Source: Platerodrilus igneus
Lineage: Eukaryota; Arthropoda; Insecta; Coleoptera; Lycidae
Assembly: GCA_036346225.1 (NCBI GenBank)
Contig: JARFIW010001215.1
Location: forward strand, 7,454,501 to 7,518,500
Length of the DNA: 64,000 nt
Direction of reading: 5' to 3'
The first letter of the stretch is position 1, and each line of letters begins with the position of its first letter. Of the stretch, positions 46,315 to 57,536 are shown piece after piece. Under the pieces are notes generated by a model, which did not search any database, was not told where the DNA came from, and was given only the letters and a program-made list of their open reading frames with translations. Made by a program: the position numbers and the translations under genes.

Positions 46315-46578
46315 AATATAACATCCATTGTTGTAGACACAGCAATAATAATTTGCAATGCGCAAAACAAAATATCTTTTATTAAAAGAATGGCTTGATA
46401 ATAATAAAAACAATAGAAAGATTTTGTCTGTATTATTTATTTTAATATAATTTTACAATGTTAGCCTTACAAAATTCCTTTATAATAATAATAAAAACAA
46501 TAGAAAGATTTTGTCTGTATTATTTATTTTAATATAATTTTACAATGTTAGCCTTATTAACTATTATTATAACAACTT
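46315..46578. repeat. Direct duplication in the spacer between gene 1 and the integrase
   Basis: A block of about 75 bp starting AATAATAAAAACAATAGAAA occurs twice in tandem (about 46400-46475 and 46482-46555). Two genes converge here, so it may serve as 3' ends for both. Confidence 0.7.
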
Positions 46579-47500
46579 CTAGCAAACATTATTTTTATCG
46601 ATCCAGCTATTGTGTACGTTAGAGAAGCCTAACCATTTTACAAATACTTTATTTCCACTCTTTCTTAGGACTTTTTCTACCAGGTAAATTCCTGGATGTT
46701 TAACCTTTGCAACTCCGTTTCATAAAATGCACCTTTGATTTCTTTCTCATCTTGATCTTCTAATATATATGTTGTAGGATTGGTTACGTTTACCTTTTAA
46801 TCTTAAAAATTTCATTTGACCAGTTTGGCGTGTAACCTTTCGTAAATGCTTCCATGTGTTTACTAATCCTCACACTGTCTTTTATTGAATATTTTGGTAT
46901 TTTGGTTGCAAGTTTGATGTGGGTAAATGATGATTTAAGAATAGTTTTTTCATTTGATTTATCAACTTTTACAGGTTTGACTCCGATAGTATTGTGAACT
47001 GTATTGTTGTATTGTTTCACAATATCGCTTAAATTTTTTATCCAATTGTAAGAACCGTTCAGGTTAAACAAGCGCCACATTTTTCCCTTTTAAAGTTCTA
47101 ATTACACGTTCCACAATGCATGCTTTCTTTGTAGAAAAAACACTATAATGGTTTATGCCATATGTCTGCATTAAGGATTGAAAGTGTTTGTTATAATATT
47201 CTTTACCAAAATCAGACTGCAAATTTCTTGGCGGATTTTTAAATTTATTTAAAATTGTTTTCATTGCAGCAGTAACATCAATACCCGTTTTACTTTTAAG
47301 TGGTACAACCCATACGTATTTGGAGAAACAATCAATAACTACTAAAATGTATTTAAATCCTTTGTTTGTTTGCGAATATGGTAGCATTTCAATCAAATCG
47401 GTCTGAAGAAGGTCATTTAAACCTTTACTATCACTTTGCGTCTCTTGAAATTTATTCTTGCTGGTTTATGAAGTTCATTTACTATATCCTCTTTCACTTT
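46579..47500 (-). pseudogene. INT: Polinton integrase (DDE, chromodomain), frameshifted
   Basis: Retrovirus-like integrase that inserts the element and makes the 6-bp duplication. The catalytic core lies in 47064-47396: first Asp in VVIDCFSKYVW, second in LQSDFGKEYYN, and Glu in CIVERVIRTLK, 33 residues after the second Asp. The next part (46790-47080) holds WIKNLSDIVKQYNNTVHN and GYTPNWSNEIFKI, the Polinton C-terminal domain. The tail to 46579 carries a chromodomain-like NKVFVKWLGF...NSWID. Upstream of 47396 the N-terminal VNELHKPAR region is in another frame. Frame breaks occur near 47425, 47070 and 46790-46740; the one near 47425 is one base in an A run. All three catalytic residues are present. 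The exact start is unclear (about 47490). Confidence 0.85.
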
Positions 47501-47566
47501 TGATTGAGCAACTATCATAATACTTTTTATAATCAGGATTTATTAAATACAATTAATGAAATACTT

Positions 47567-48009
47567 CTATGTTTGAATGTCGTGGGCTCCACTTGCTTTG
47601 AAAGGAACTTTTAATATAAAATCCAGAAACATTGTGGTATTGTTTATGATAGCACCGCTGTCACGAAAGCTGATTACATCCATACGTTTAAGCAAAAATC
47701 CTTGTAACTGTGCAATTACATAACTTTTTCGTTTATAAGAATTTCAATGTCTTGCGGGTATCCTTTAATATTCTCAATGACTGCTTCCTCATAAGGAAAT
47801 TCATAATTATGTTTAATGTTGAAAATAAGGAATGTCTTGTCACCGTCGAGGAATGTATTAGAGTAAAACGTTGCTACTACCGTGTAATGTAGCATTTGTA
47901 ACTTGTACTCAATCAAGGTTTCAAAACCTTCACTTTTGTTTTCATATTCCTGTTCACTTATATCTATTTTACGGTTATGTAAGTGCCTTCCAAATTTGTC
48001 AATTGTCAT
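47567..48009 (-). pseudogene. Conserved Polinton protein, putative fibre or minor virion protein
   Basis: Starts MTIDKFGRHLHNRK at 48009. A beta-rich segment follows: HYTVVATFYSNTFLDGDKTF, HNYEFPYEEAVIENI and DIEILIN. The frame closes at 47716, and the rest (DVISFRDSGAIINNTT...) continues in a shifted frame to 47567. The family recurs beside the ATPase cluster in animal Polintons. A role as a virion surface or fibre-type protein is my inference from its beta-strand pattern, not established. The start overlaps the stop of the upstream gene by 11 bases. Confidence 0.55.
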
Positions 48010-49061
48010 ATAATCTAATTACTTTCGCCTCACGCAATTCTTCAATGATCGAATTTATTTCGTTGCCGTGACCTGTGTCCAGCAGTCTGAGATGAAACTA
48101 AAAGTCGTAATCTATCAACAAGTTCATTGGGATCATTCCAATATAAATAATCTATAGCGTTATTTGATATTTCAATTGTCATACCGTCTCCAAGACGCTT
48201 TCTATAGGGTAATGTTCTAGGTCTACGGGGTGTTTGGGGAAGTATGGTTAATGTAGATATTATATTTTTGTACTTATATTATACTTATATTATATTATAC
48301 TTATATTACCCTGAATTTGTTCTGTTTCAGAATAATATCTTCTATTAGCATTTGTTCTTTTTACAATATCAAGATACGACTTTAGATCTTGATGACTGTA
48401 CCCGACAGGATATTTTTTAAACAGTAGTTCGTATAATCCAGGAGTACCTTTATATTTCAAATCATTTATTAGAACATTTTCATCATCCAACGCGAAATTC
48501 GAATTGCCTATCATAAGACCATTTGAATCAGGGTTAAACCTAATACCATATTTATGATCAAATTCGTTCTTAACATCTTTAAACATATTGTAAATATATT
48601 CTCGAGGTAGCGGATGTAGCTGTTCGAGATAATGTGTCATACCAGGTGAATCGGCAAAGCTTTGAATATATTCCTGGGCTTCTTGTGCATTTCGATTAAT
48701 TTCTGCTTCGTATTCATTCTCAACATCGTCATCATCAACATCATCTACCTCTATGGCATCATTTTTATATTTGGTATATGCTGAGCAATAACCGGGAATC
48801 AATATAGTCAACGTTCCTTTCTAGCAATTTAGGTTTAATTTTTTACACTGCTATGAGGCAGTTCTTCTTCTTCTTTAAATTTTTCTTTCTTTACCGCACT
48901 TTCCCCATCCAGTTTATTAGCAATAGTTTCTAATCGTGATGTTATGGGTAAGATTGATTCCACTTGGAAGACTTCATTATCTTTTAACTGACGCAATTTG
49001 TTTTTACAATGTTTCTTTTCTTAATTAAAATTCTTTTAAGTTTTATCGCCTCCTTGTTCAT
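47999..49061 (-). pseudogene. Conserved Polinton coiled-coil protein, broken
   Basis: Likely start MNKEAIKLKR at 49061, with a lysine-rich coiled-coil N-terminus. After breaks near 48970-49020 and 48820, the largest open part is 48290-48811, holding an acidic stretch (VDDVDDDDVENEYE) and GTPGLYELLFKKYPVGYSH. A further break near 48290 falls in a TTATATTATACTTATATTA repeat that looks expanded. The C-terminus (about 48200-47999) contains DYLYWNDPNELVDRL and SIIEELREAKVI. These motifs are typical of a Polinton gene next to the ATPase; its function is unknown. The slippage-prone AT repeat explains the frame loss there. Confidence 0.6.
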
Positions 49062-49124
49062 TGCGTAAAAGTTTATTGTAGTAAAAAATTCTTCGATACT
49101 AACGATACTTGCGTCTCTCAAGGT

Positions 49125-49812
49125 TTAAATATGTATGAAGTGATCAAAACCTATTCGGTACCTTCCCTGATCTGGATCACTATATTTGTCTACAACTAAG
49201 AAACCGTATTTGTCTTGCCAACAAGCAGTACATATTTCACGGAATTTATCATACTTCATGTCAGTATTGAAGTGATCGTCATATATGTGTTTTAAGTTTA
49301 AATCATCTTGTTTAAATAAAACTAAAAGATTAGCATTATCACGTAGTAAGTGCTTAGGTATACGAGTATAACTTTGACAAAGGTAAAAACTGTCTACTTG
49401 TTTATGACGCCCCATACTAAAGTATTCCCTAATGATACCTTGTTTATCGCAAGCTACATCATCAAAAACAAATATAGAATTATTTCGAGTATCAGATGGT
49501 GATATAATATTATCAGAACTGGAAAATGTATAATATTTGATCCCTTTTATTGGTTGCAGTAGACTTTCAAGGTATTGATACTTTGGTTGATAAAGTGATT
49601 TAGAATAAACATATACGTTTTCAAACTTTAAACCATTAGGATGTTCTATCAGCCCAATCATAACGTTGGTTTTACCGCAATTTGATGGACCAACAACTAG
49701 ACATCGAATAGATGAAGGCAGAAGAACGCTATGTTTTTCTTTTAGCTAAGGATTGCACGCCAATGTCATTATTGTTTATGGTTAAAGGTGTTGATTGTTT
49801 CACAACACGCAT
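49125..49812 (-). pseudogene. ATP: Packaging ATPase (FtsK/HerA, A32-like), one frameshift
   Basis: Pumps element DNA into capsids in related viruses. The Walker A motif VVGPSNCGKT lies at about 49665-49694. Walker B is SIFVFDDVACD near 49460, and the conserved GRHKQVDSFYLCQSYTRIP region with a sensor Gln follows. The C-terminus YGFLVVDKYSDPDQGRYR ends at 49125. The likely ATG is at 49812 (MRVVKQ). Between this start and Walker A, one base too many in an A run near 49740 shifts the frame. All catalytic motifs are intact. It is transcribed divergently from the PLA2-type gene, with a (TA)n tract between. Confidence 0.9.
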
Positions 49813-49845
49813 GTTTGCAAGTACTAAATTCGATTTGTAAAAAAT

Positions 49846-49848
<3 letters not shown>

Positions 49849-49888
<40 letters not shown>
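49849..49888. repeat. (TA)n microsatellite in a divergent promoter
   Basis: About 20 TA units, between the ATPase start (49812, minus) and the PLA2-type gene start (49972, plus). Its length must vary and could act on both genes. Confidence 0.95.
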
Positions 49889-49890
<2 letters not shown>

Positions 49891-49971
49891 AAACGGCGAG
49901 TATATAAAGAATCATTAATTCATAATATTTTATTTATTTACTGCACAGCTTGAGAGGATAGTTGTCCGCTA

Positions 49972-50806
49972 ATGATTACATATAATAATTCTAAAACTAC
50001 TGGGAACGGAGTATTAAATACTGTAATTAACAATTTACCATTTGAAGCGCATATTCCGGGTTACAAATTTTGCGGTCCGGGTACAAAACTAATCGAACGG
50101 TTAGCTCGGGAGACAAGGGAATAAACAAGTTAGACGAGGCTTGTAAGGAACACGATATTGCATACACCAAAGAAAAGGATCTATCGAAACGTCATCAAGC
50201 AGATTCGAAGTTAGCTCAGTTAGCTACAGAAAGACTAAATTCTGGTGACTCGTCTTTAGGTGAAAAAGTAGCAGCATTTGGAGTAGCTACCGCAATGAAA
50301 GCTAAAGTAAAACTTGGTATGGGTGCCTGTGCATCACTGAGAACAAAAAATATCAATAAAATAAGAAAACTGATAAAGAAACGTAAAATAAGAAGTACGC
50401 TAGGTATTAAAAGTATTATCAAACAAGCACGTACAGCTTTAAAAAAGACTAAAGGATCTAATATTATGGATGCAATCAACATAGCAATTAAGGCAGCCAA
50501 TACAGCAAAACAAAAGAAGCATATTAAATCAGCTCGTATTATATCAATTCCTAAAACAGGAGGTTTTCTACCACTAATACCAATTTTGCAGGCCTAAGCG
50601 CTCTTGGTACTCTTACTGGAGGTGCAGCTGCTGTTGCAAAAGCAGTTTCAGATACTAAAATAGCTAAGGAACAACTAGCGGAAAAACAACGTCATAACAA
50701 GGCAATGGAGGACATTGCAGTCGGAAATGGCATGTACATCAAACCTTATAAAAAAGGTTTTGGTCTTTTTTTAGCCCCTGCAAAACCTCAAAGGAACGCA
50801 ACTTGA
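49972..50806 (+). pseudogene. Polinton virion protein with PLA2-like domain and basic/hydrophobic tail
   Basis: The start MITYNNSKTTG leads to PGYKFCGPGTKL, then after a frame break at about 50105 LDEACKEHDIAY. This is the calcium loop and the HD active-site helix of a phospholipase A2 fold as in parvovirus VP1-type domains. A lysine-rich core follows (IRKLIKKRKIRS), then a hydrophobic PKTGGFLPLIPIL and, after a second break near 50590, a Gly/Ala-rich helix and PYKKGFGLFLAP, reminiscent of adenoviral pVI/mu-like proteins. Both breaks are single missing bases in short G runs. Membrane penetration is the family role of the PLA2 domain; for this protein it is inferred. Confidence 0.78.
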
Positions 50807-51168
50807 TTTTACCTAATCGAGCACTAAGCAATGTAGAATTAATAGAGTTTGTTAAGCAATTAGAAGTACCATATTTCCGTGGAGTGTTCATGAGAAACAA
50901 TCTTCCCAAGAAAGTTAATTTAAAAGAATGTGGTATAATTAATTTAGATGGAAGAGAAGGTTTAGGCACGCATTGGACCTCTTACAAAAAGTACGGTAGT
51001 AGCGCTATCTACTATGACAGCTACGGAAACCTGCGACCGCCAACAGAGTTGATAAGTTATTTGAATAGCGGGGGTAAATGTAAAATTCTTTATAACATTA
51101 ACCAAGAACAATCGTACGGTACTGTGTTTTGCGGTCATTTATGCTTACAATTTCTAAGTAGTGCATAG
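50803..51168 (+). CDS. PRO: Adenain-like cysteine protease (start codon altered)
   Basis: 121 codons of the adenovirus-type (C5, Ulp1-related) maturation protease, which cuts capsid precursors. Visible catalytic elements are His in GLGTHWTSY, Asp in YYDSYG, Gln in NQEQSYG and Cys in VFCGHLCLQFL. Length and order fit Polinton proteases. The frame opens at 50752, but the first ATG would remove the conserved N-terminal RALSNVELI part. A TTG at 50803 stands where a start would overlap the upstream stop (TTGA), so the original ATG may have been lost. The domain itself has no break. It sits in the capsid gene cluster. Confidence 0.88.
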   Translation: MILPNRALSNVELIEFVKQLEVPYFRGVFMRNNLPKKVNLKECGIINLDGREGLGTHWTSYKKYGSSAIYYDSYGNLRPPTELISYLNSGGKCKILYNINQEQSYGTVFCGHLCLQFLSSA

Positions 51169-51187
51169 AACTGCGTACGAAGTTGTT

Positions 51188-51939
51188 ATGTCGTACACTT
51201 TTACTCTAACGGGAAACACTTCAGTTTTAACAAGCAATTTTAATCCGCCTATAAACTTGGATAATGATTCGGAGTACGTATTAGGATTAACAAATTTTGA
51301 GTCTTATAACACAATTCCAAACATAGAAAAGGAATAAATAATAAATTTTATTATGGATCTAACGGAGAATTCATAGAAATACCTGAAGGTGCTTATGAGA
51401 TTAGAGAAATTAATAAATATCTTCAAAAAGCTTTAGGTGATAAAAGATGGCGTGGTCGTATGGATCAATCACGAAGCGCTAGAAAGACGCCAGTGTATAT
51501 AGAAATTACAGCTGACAATAATACACTTAAATGTAGTATTAAATGTAGTCTAGATGTGGATTTTACCAAAAAGGATTCAATTGGTTCTCTACTTGGTTTC
51601 AATCCGCGAAAATTGCTAGCATTTGTCACGCATCAAGCAGACTACGCGATCAACATTTGTAAAGTGAATGCAGTTTTAATCGATTGTAATATTGCAAGTG
51701 GATCCTATTTAGATAGTAAATCAGCCCATGTAATACACGAATTTTTTCCTCAAGTACCTGCAGGTTTTAAAATTGTCGAGTGTCCACCTACGATTATATA
51801 TCTACCAATCAGGTCACGTATAATAAATGAAATAATAGTTAAAGTGTTAGATCAAGATGGAAATTTAGTTAATTTCAGAGGAGAACTGCTAACTGTAAGG
51901 TTGCATTTAAAAAAAATCTGCAATAGCCATGGGTATTAA
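51188..51939 (+). pseudogene. Minor capsid (penton) protein, one frameshift
   Basis: Single-jelly-roll vertex protein. Starts MSYTFTLTGNTSVL at 51188; PPINLDNDSEYVLGLTNFES follows and the frame closes at about 51340. After a one-base slip the protein goes on with EIPEGAYEIREINKYL, then KDSIGSLLGFNPRKL, VIHEFFPQVPAGFKIVE and VKVLDQDGNLVNFRGE to the stop at 51939. These are the usual penton landmarks of animal Polintons. It lies between the protease and the small ORF, overlapping the latter by 11 bases. Confidence 0.85.
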
Positions 51940-52090
51940 GTATAATGCACGCAACATGTCAAGAATTGATATAAATGCTGGAAATTTCAAAGCAATCGAC
52001 ACTCGATTGATTGTTTCAAGACCGCTAACAACACAAAACCGGCAGTTTCTACAATCGTTAGGACTGCATTTAATTAAAAAAGTAGAATGA
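51929..52090 (+). CDS. Small conserved ORF between penton and major capsid genes
   Basis: 53 codons, MGIKYNARNMSRID to FLQSLGLHLIKKVE. It starts inside the end of the penton gene and its stop overlaps the next start as ATGA (52087-52090). A small ORF at this place with an LTxxNxxFLxSLG-like end is found in related Polintons. Function unknown. Confidence 0.55.
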   Translation: MGIKYNARNMSRIDINAGNFKAIDTRLIVSRPLTTQNRQFLQSLGLHLIKKVE

Positions 52091-53296
52091 ATAGTGAAAT
52101 ACTGAACGTGCATGAAAAGTTTACTTCGACAATGCAATTGTTAATATTGAAAACATACTCATCAACCTTATGCTAACACATCTTTAAACAATAATGATGA
52201 AATTCGAATCCTATACAACAACAAGATGTATACACCTTACCATCGAAGAGCATGCTGTACATAGAAGGCAAATTAATTAGAACAGATGGAACGCCGTCTC
52301 ACACAGCAAAGTTTGTAAATAATGGAATTTTGCTGCTTTTGATGAAATTAGATATGAGATTGGTGGTATCATTGTAGATCGTGTTCGGAATCCTGGATTA
52401 ACGTCTATAATGAAGGGATATGTTTCATATAATAGCAATCAAAGTAAACATTTACAAAACGCTGGGTGGTTTCCTATGGATGATTCACAAATAGTTGATG
52501 CCAATGGGAATTGTAATGTTGCAATAAACCTTTCAATGGTTCTCGGATTATGCGAAGATTTTAAAAAAATTATTTTAAACCTCCGTCATGAGTTAGTCTT
52601 ACTACGTTCTAGTTTTGATACTAATGCTATAATTAATCCTACACCCGATGAAGAAATAAAAGTTGTTTTAAACAAAGTTTTATGGAAAATGCCGCATGTA
52701 GCCGTTGATGATACTCAACGAATTAATTTAATAGAATGCGTTGCACAAAATCAGGATTTGCATATTCCGTTTAGAGGATGGGAGTTGCATGAATATCAAC
52801 TTCTACAAGAAACGCAACGTCATACATGGAACATTAAAACAACAACACAATTAGAAAAACCAAGATTTGTGATTGTTGGTTTCCAAACCAACCGAAAAAA
52901 TAGATACATGAGCAACTACAGTCGTTTTGATCATTGCTATTTAACCAACATGAAACTATATTTAAATTCAGAAATATTCCCGTACGATAACTTAAATTTG
53001 AGGTTCGAGAATAAACAGACTGCGTTGTTATATGAGATGTATGCTCAGTTTCAGCAATCATACTACGAAAAGGAAAATGAGCCACTTTTAATCCTGAAGA
53101 TTTACGAAGTATTGCACCATTAGTAGTCATAGATTGTTCTAGACAAAACGAAGCGTTAAAATCTGGTACTGTCGATATTAGATTAGAATTTGAAACTAGC
53201 AGAAACGTTTTGCCAAATACATCTTGTCATTGCCTTATACTTCATGATAAGATAGTCAAATACAATCCACTCTCAAACAGCATAAGAATATTATAA
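52087..53296 (+). pseudogene. MCP: Major capsid protein (double jelly roll), several breaks
   Basis: Begins MNSEILNVHEKFT at 52087, with frame breaks in 52130-52360 (PSKSMLYIEGKLIRTDGTP is read here). The main open part, 52410-53123, has MKGYVSYNSNQSKHLQNAGW, NLRHELVLLRSS, VLWKMPHVAVDD, KTTTQLEKPRFVIVGFQTNR and DHCYLTNMKLYLNSEIFPYD, the signature blocks of the Polinton double-jelly-roll capsid protein. Near 53085 one base is missing in an A run, and VVIDCSRQNE... continues in the next frame to the stop at 53296. It forms the hexon-like shell in related viruses. Confidence 0.9.
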
Positions 53297-53766
53297 TTAC
53301 TTTATTATTATTATTACTGTACCTTTACAAATTATGAAAAAAACAATAAATCATTTAGCAATCACAGTCTATTTATTAATATTTTTACATGTTTTACAAT
53401 ATCTTTTACATGTTTGAATTATTAAGTGATTTAGTAAACAGCCATAAACATTGACAATTTTAAATAAAAGTTTTGTTATACATTTCTCAAATAAACTAAC
53501 TGGTATGTTAGTAACAAACTGGATTTTTTTTAAACAGAACGGTTACTACTACTACTACTATTTTTCTCTACAATACATTTATACTAATATATAGTTCAAA
53601 ACTCGGGCAGATTGAAAGGTATCCTATTTTTAGATACATCCAAAAACGAAAATCGGCGTACTTGTGCAGGTATAAACATAACACTGAAGTTTTATAACTA
53701 AAAAATATTATATGTTAATCTAGATAAAATAAATTGCATTCTTTATTTGAGCCAGTGGTTGAAGCT
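53297..53766. other. Convergent spacer between capsid gene and polymerase
   Basis: No gene. A short (TAC)n run near 53545 and AT-rich 3' flanks for both genes. Confidence 0.5.
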
Positions 53767-56700
53767 TTACAAGTCATTTCTGTATGTATAGTTATACCCC
53801 CAAGGTTTAGTATCAGTGGTTAAGGTACTAAGAATTCTTTTATCATCACTTGGATTAAGAACAATTTTGTTTTGTTTAATAGTACAGACATCATGTTTGA
53901 CTGATCTAATTAAACATTGCTGTTTCTGTACAGTCTGTTTATAAAACAAAGCATTCTTATAATCATCAAAAGAAATTTGCTTAATACTTGCTAAGGAAGA
54001 TCCTTTGACTTTTTATTATCCTATCCTGAACTCTGTAAGTGTACATTTTAGATCTAAGTCCTACAAACTCTAGCATGATGTGACCATTGTTTTCATCCTT
54101 CATAATACCAGGAACTTTTTTATTTGATAATGGAATATGATATTTGTTATGAGGGTCGTAATCGGAAGTATCAAATCTATGAATATCTTGTTTGATATAA
54201 GAGTAAATATCTTCAACGCTAAACTCGTATATCAAACTATCCGTATCTGTGTACAGCAGCTTTGCTTTGTTAGCAAATTGCGATTTTATATAACTATAGT
54301 GAAATTCATATAAATAGGTTTTGAAATATCTAGAATAGAGAAACCTACATAAATGGGTTTGTTTAAGTAAACCTCTAATTTATTCATTTCTATTAAGACT
54401 AGATCTTTGTCTAACACAGTGCAACTATGAAAATTAGGCTTCGCTATGTAACTACGAGCTCCAAACCGTCCTTCCCATTTGGTCACTAATTTCACATCTT
54501 TCCTTTTCCGTACGTTTTCCATCATCTTTCCATAAACCGAATTTATCATATTTTTATAAAAGCATATATCGAAACTGTTTTTGACTGTTGTCGTAATTTC
54601 GTATTCAAATCAATGTATTCTTTTAACCAAGGAGCTTGTTTAAACCGAAGAACCTTATGAATCTTTTTCAGTTCTAAACCGTAGCTTAAATACATTTTTA
54701 AATTCTTGTAGTGAATAATATAGTTGAGTTTTGGATATAAAGTTGTAAGTAATTTCTTTAAGTTTGATTTATTAGAAGGTACTGGTGGTATCATATGTTC
54801 AGGCGCCAAAGGTAAGTCACTGTGAATTTCATGTAAAGATTCTGGATAGTGTAAATCGCATTCAAAAATATATCCTACATCAGAATCATCGGGAATATTA
54901 AGTATGTCTAAACGTACTATATCTGGACTGGTACCAATCTAAAAATTCAAATTCTCCATATGGAAGATATTCAGACATTGCAGCCCCATATAGATTATTA
55001 ACATCAAAATACATTAAATATTTAGAATCGAAATTTGGATCATAATCTGCATTCATATATTTGTTATTTGCTGTAGCATATCTATTCGAACATTGAGAAA
55101 CACCGCCACGAATTCCCCGTTCTAAAAACATTATTTTTTCAATATCAGTAAGCAGCTCGAGTTTAACGTTCGTCGTTTTAACATCGCATCTAGAGCTAAA
55201 CCAGGAGCCGTAAAGTAGTGAAGCGGATCTAACTTATACGTTAACATACAAGTTTTTCTAAAGTTTTCAAATATATCAGTCAAGAGCAGTACATCTGTTT
55301 TTAAATATAGGTCTGAATAGTCCCCTAGTGTTTTTATATTAAATGTTTGCCAAACGTGTTTAGCATGATTGTAGTCTTCATCTGAGATTTCTTCATTGCG
55401 CAAACGATTAAAGAATGCTGTTTTACAGGGTAAATCGGTTTCATTGAGCCTATCCCAAGAGTTAATGTAATCATAGGAAATATACCTTTACGCGTAAGTA
55501 ACTGAAACTCATTATCGGTGTTACAATTTTCCTGGTGATGGATTTTTATTATCATCTAAGTATGAAGCTAATTTTTCGATGCTAGATGCCATAAACCTGA
55601 ATGAATCGATAAATCTAAAAGTAACTTTCGTACCATTTACATATTTTGTAAAAGATATGTATTTTCCTTATTTATTGGTAGAATTCTTACCAAACCTGAA
55701 AACCCTAACGCAATTTTTTAATAATGAAATGCGAATCGTAGCCTGATAAGTTATGAAAACTACCGGTATCATATAAAAATTATGATAATTGATGTTGCAA
55801 TCTTGATGAGCCGCTCCTCGAAATTCACCTGTAAAGTGGCAGTGATCGCGAACTCTAATATCATCTATACTAAAAGGTTTATTGCAAATGTGACAGTGAA
55901 GGGCAAATTTAAATGTTGACTTTTGTTCTTCTGTTAAAGGATTCATAGGTTTTGGGTTACAGAAAATTTTATTAGTCGTTTCTGAAATCAGTTTCAATTG
56001 AGCAACAAACCATTCTATACAATCCTTTCCGCGATACAATTGAAATTTGGAATATTTATTATCATACGAGCATTTCAAATAATACGCTACACTAAAGGGT
56101 ATATGCCTTTGGTAAGAGACTGTGTTTAGTATTACCTCCGACTCATTGCATGGTTCTAATATACATTCGAGATCTGCATAAACTACAAATGATACTTTTT
56201 CTTGTTAGTGGAAATGTTTAAACGTTAGATACTTTTCGGATTCTTCGGGTAATCTTATTGAGCAAGTATTCTGTTTTTCGCAATAATTCGAATGACGCTT
56301 AAGTAATGCTGCTGTACTAAAATTATTTAAACATCTATAACAAAAAAATTTTCTATGTTCATGTGAAGACAACTGTTTTGCAAATAATTTTGACATATCC
56401 TTAATCCAAGTAAAATGAAAGTGCTTCTCATTAGCATTTGTCGGACGAGAATATTGCAAGGAATCATTATTTAAAACTAACAGATTAATAGGTTCAATTT
56501 TTTTAAAATTTTCACTTAAACAAAATGGCAGTATTTTAGTATTTTCTATACAATATAGGTTAATTGCGAGATTGTTAAGCTTCTCAATTTTTTTTATGTC
56601 TTTTAATGCGATTGGAAACTGAATTGAATTGTAGCGTAATACTGTATCAAAATGTGGATAGCTAGATATTCTCTGACTATTTTGTTTAGCAGGATATAAA

Positions 56701-57536
56701 GCGGAAACCAAGCTCCAAAGAATGCAATGTTGATCGTTATTTATTACATTTACCACAGCTTTTTTCATTTTTATAAAGTCCGGAACCGGTACAAACGTTG
56801 AACACCCTCCTTTAAGTGGATCATGATTGTTTATATATACCTTCAAGTGTAAAACTTCTTGGATTGCCCAACCAGAATCTTTCTCGCAAAATTCTTCTAA
56901 TCGCTTCGAAATCTTGTTCAATACGTTCTCCTTATACCACAGCTTGAGATTGGTATTTATATCGATGTGACGATTTGCAGTAGGAAACGTTTTCAAATCT
57001 ATTTCACCAGTTGTAGGCTTAACAAAGTTAGCGGCAAATATTACATTAACTTTCAACATTGACTTTTTTAAGCAAGCAACAATCTTGCGTTTAAAACTAG
57101 CGAACGCCTTGTCTAAGAACACTAGAGGATCTCTATAATTTAAATTGGTAATAAGTCCCGTAATTATTCGACTTCCAAAACATGATTGTACATCATGCCA
57201 AATCAAATTTTTTCGAGTATGACCTCTAGTAAGCGTTGCATCAACACCTTTACCACGATATTCCAAAGTACGTTTCAAGTGCCTCAATCGTACAAGGTAG
57301 CTTTTAAGATTTGCTAAATTAGATTCCAGCCTACTAGGATTTTCTTGTTGATTGTCTTCGTATACCTTATTTTTAATAGCAAGCTTCAATATACTAATAT
57401 TTGCTTTGATAATTAAAATGTGTTTCGTTATTTCATTCACTGATTTAATTAGATTCACGCATTTTACAGTTAATCTCAAAATTGAGCTACTAATCTCGGA
57501 TACGGTTTCAGCATTCATGATTCTATATAAAATCAA
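53767..57536 (-). pseudogene. POLB: Protein-primed DNA polymerase B, multiple breaks
   Basis: Copies the element DNA from a protein primer. The N-terminal region (57536-56205, 443 codons) is intact and ends with a Cys/His finger (CYRCLNNF...H..YC). Then come the 3'-5' exonuclease motifs: Exo I YADLE at about 56185, Exo II NLSGYDSHF near 55760 and Exo III YLKTD near 55320. A zinc-binding HCHICNKPF...RDHCHFTG module lies around 55850. Polymerase motif A is FDVNNLYG (Asp at about 55005), motif [11 protein letters not shown] (about 54540) and motif C YTDTDS (about 54245). Breaks near 55780, 55560, 55400, 55140, 54890, 54550, 54290 and 53975 split it into at least seven frames, but every catalytic motif is present. 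Start 57536 or the next ATG at 57518. Confidence 0.92.

Noticed and set aside
50216..50500. 94-codon hydrophobic minus-strand frame
   Set aside because: Antisense shadow of the PLA2-type gene; the Lys-rich plus frame makes it look hydrophobic.
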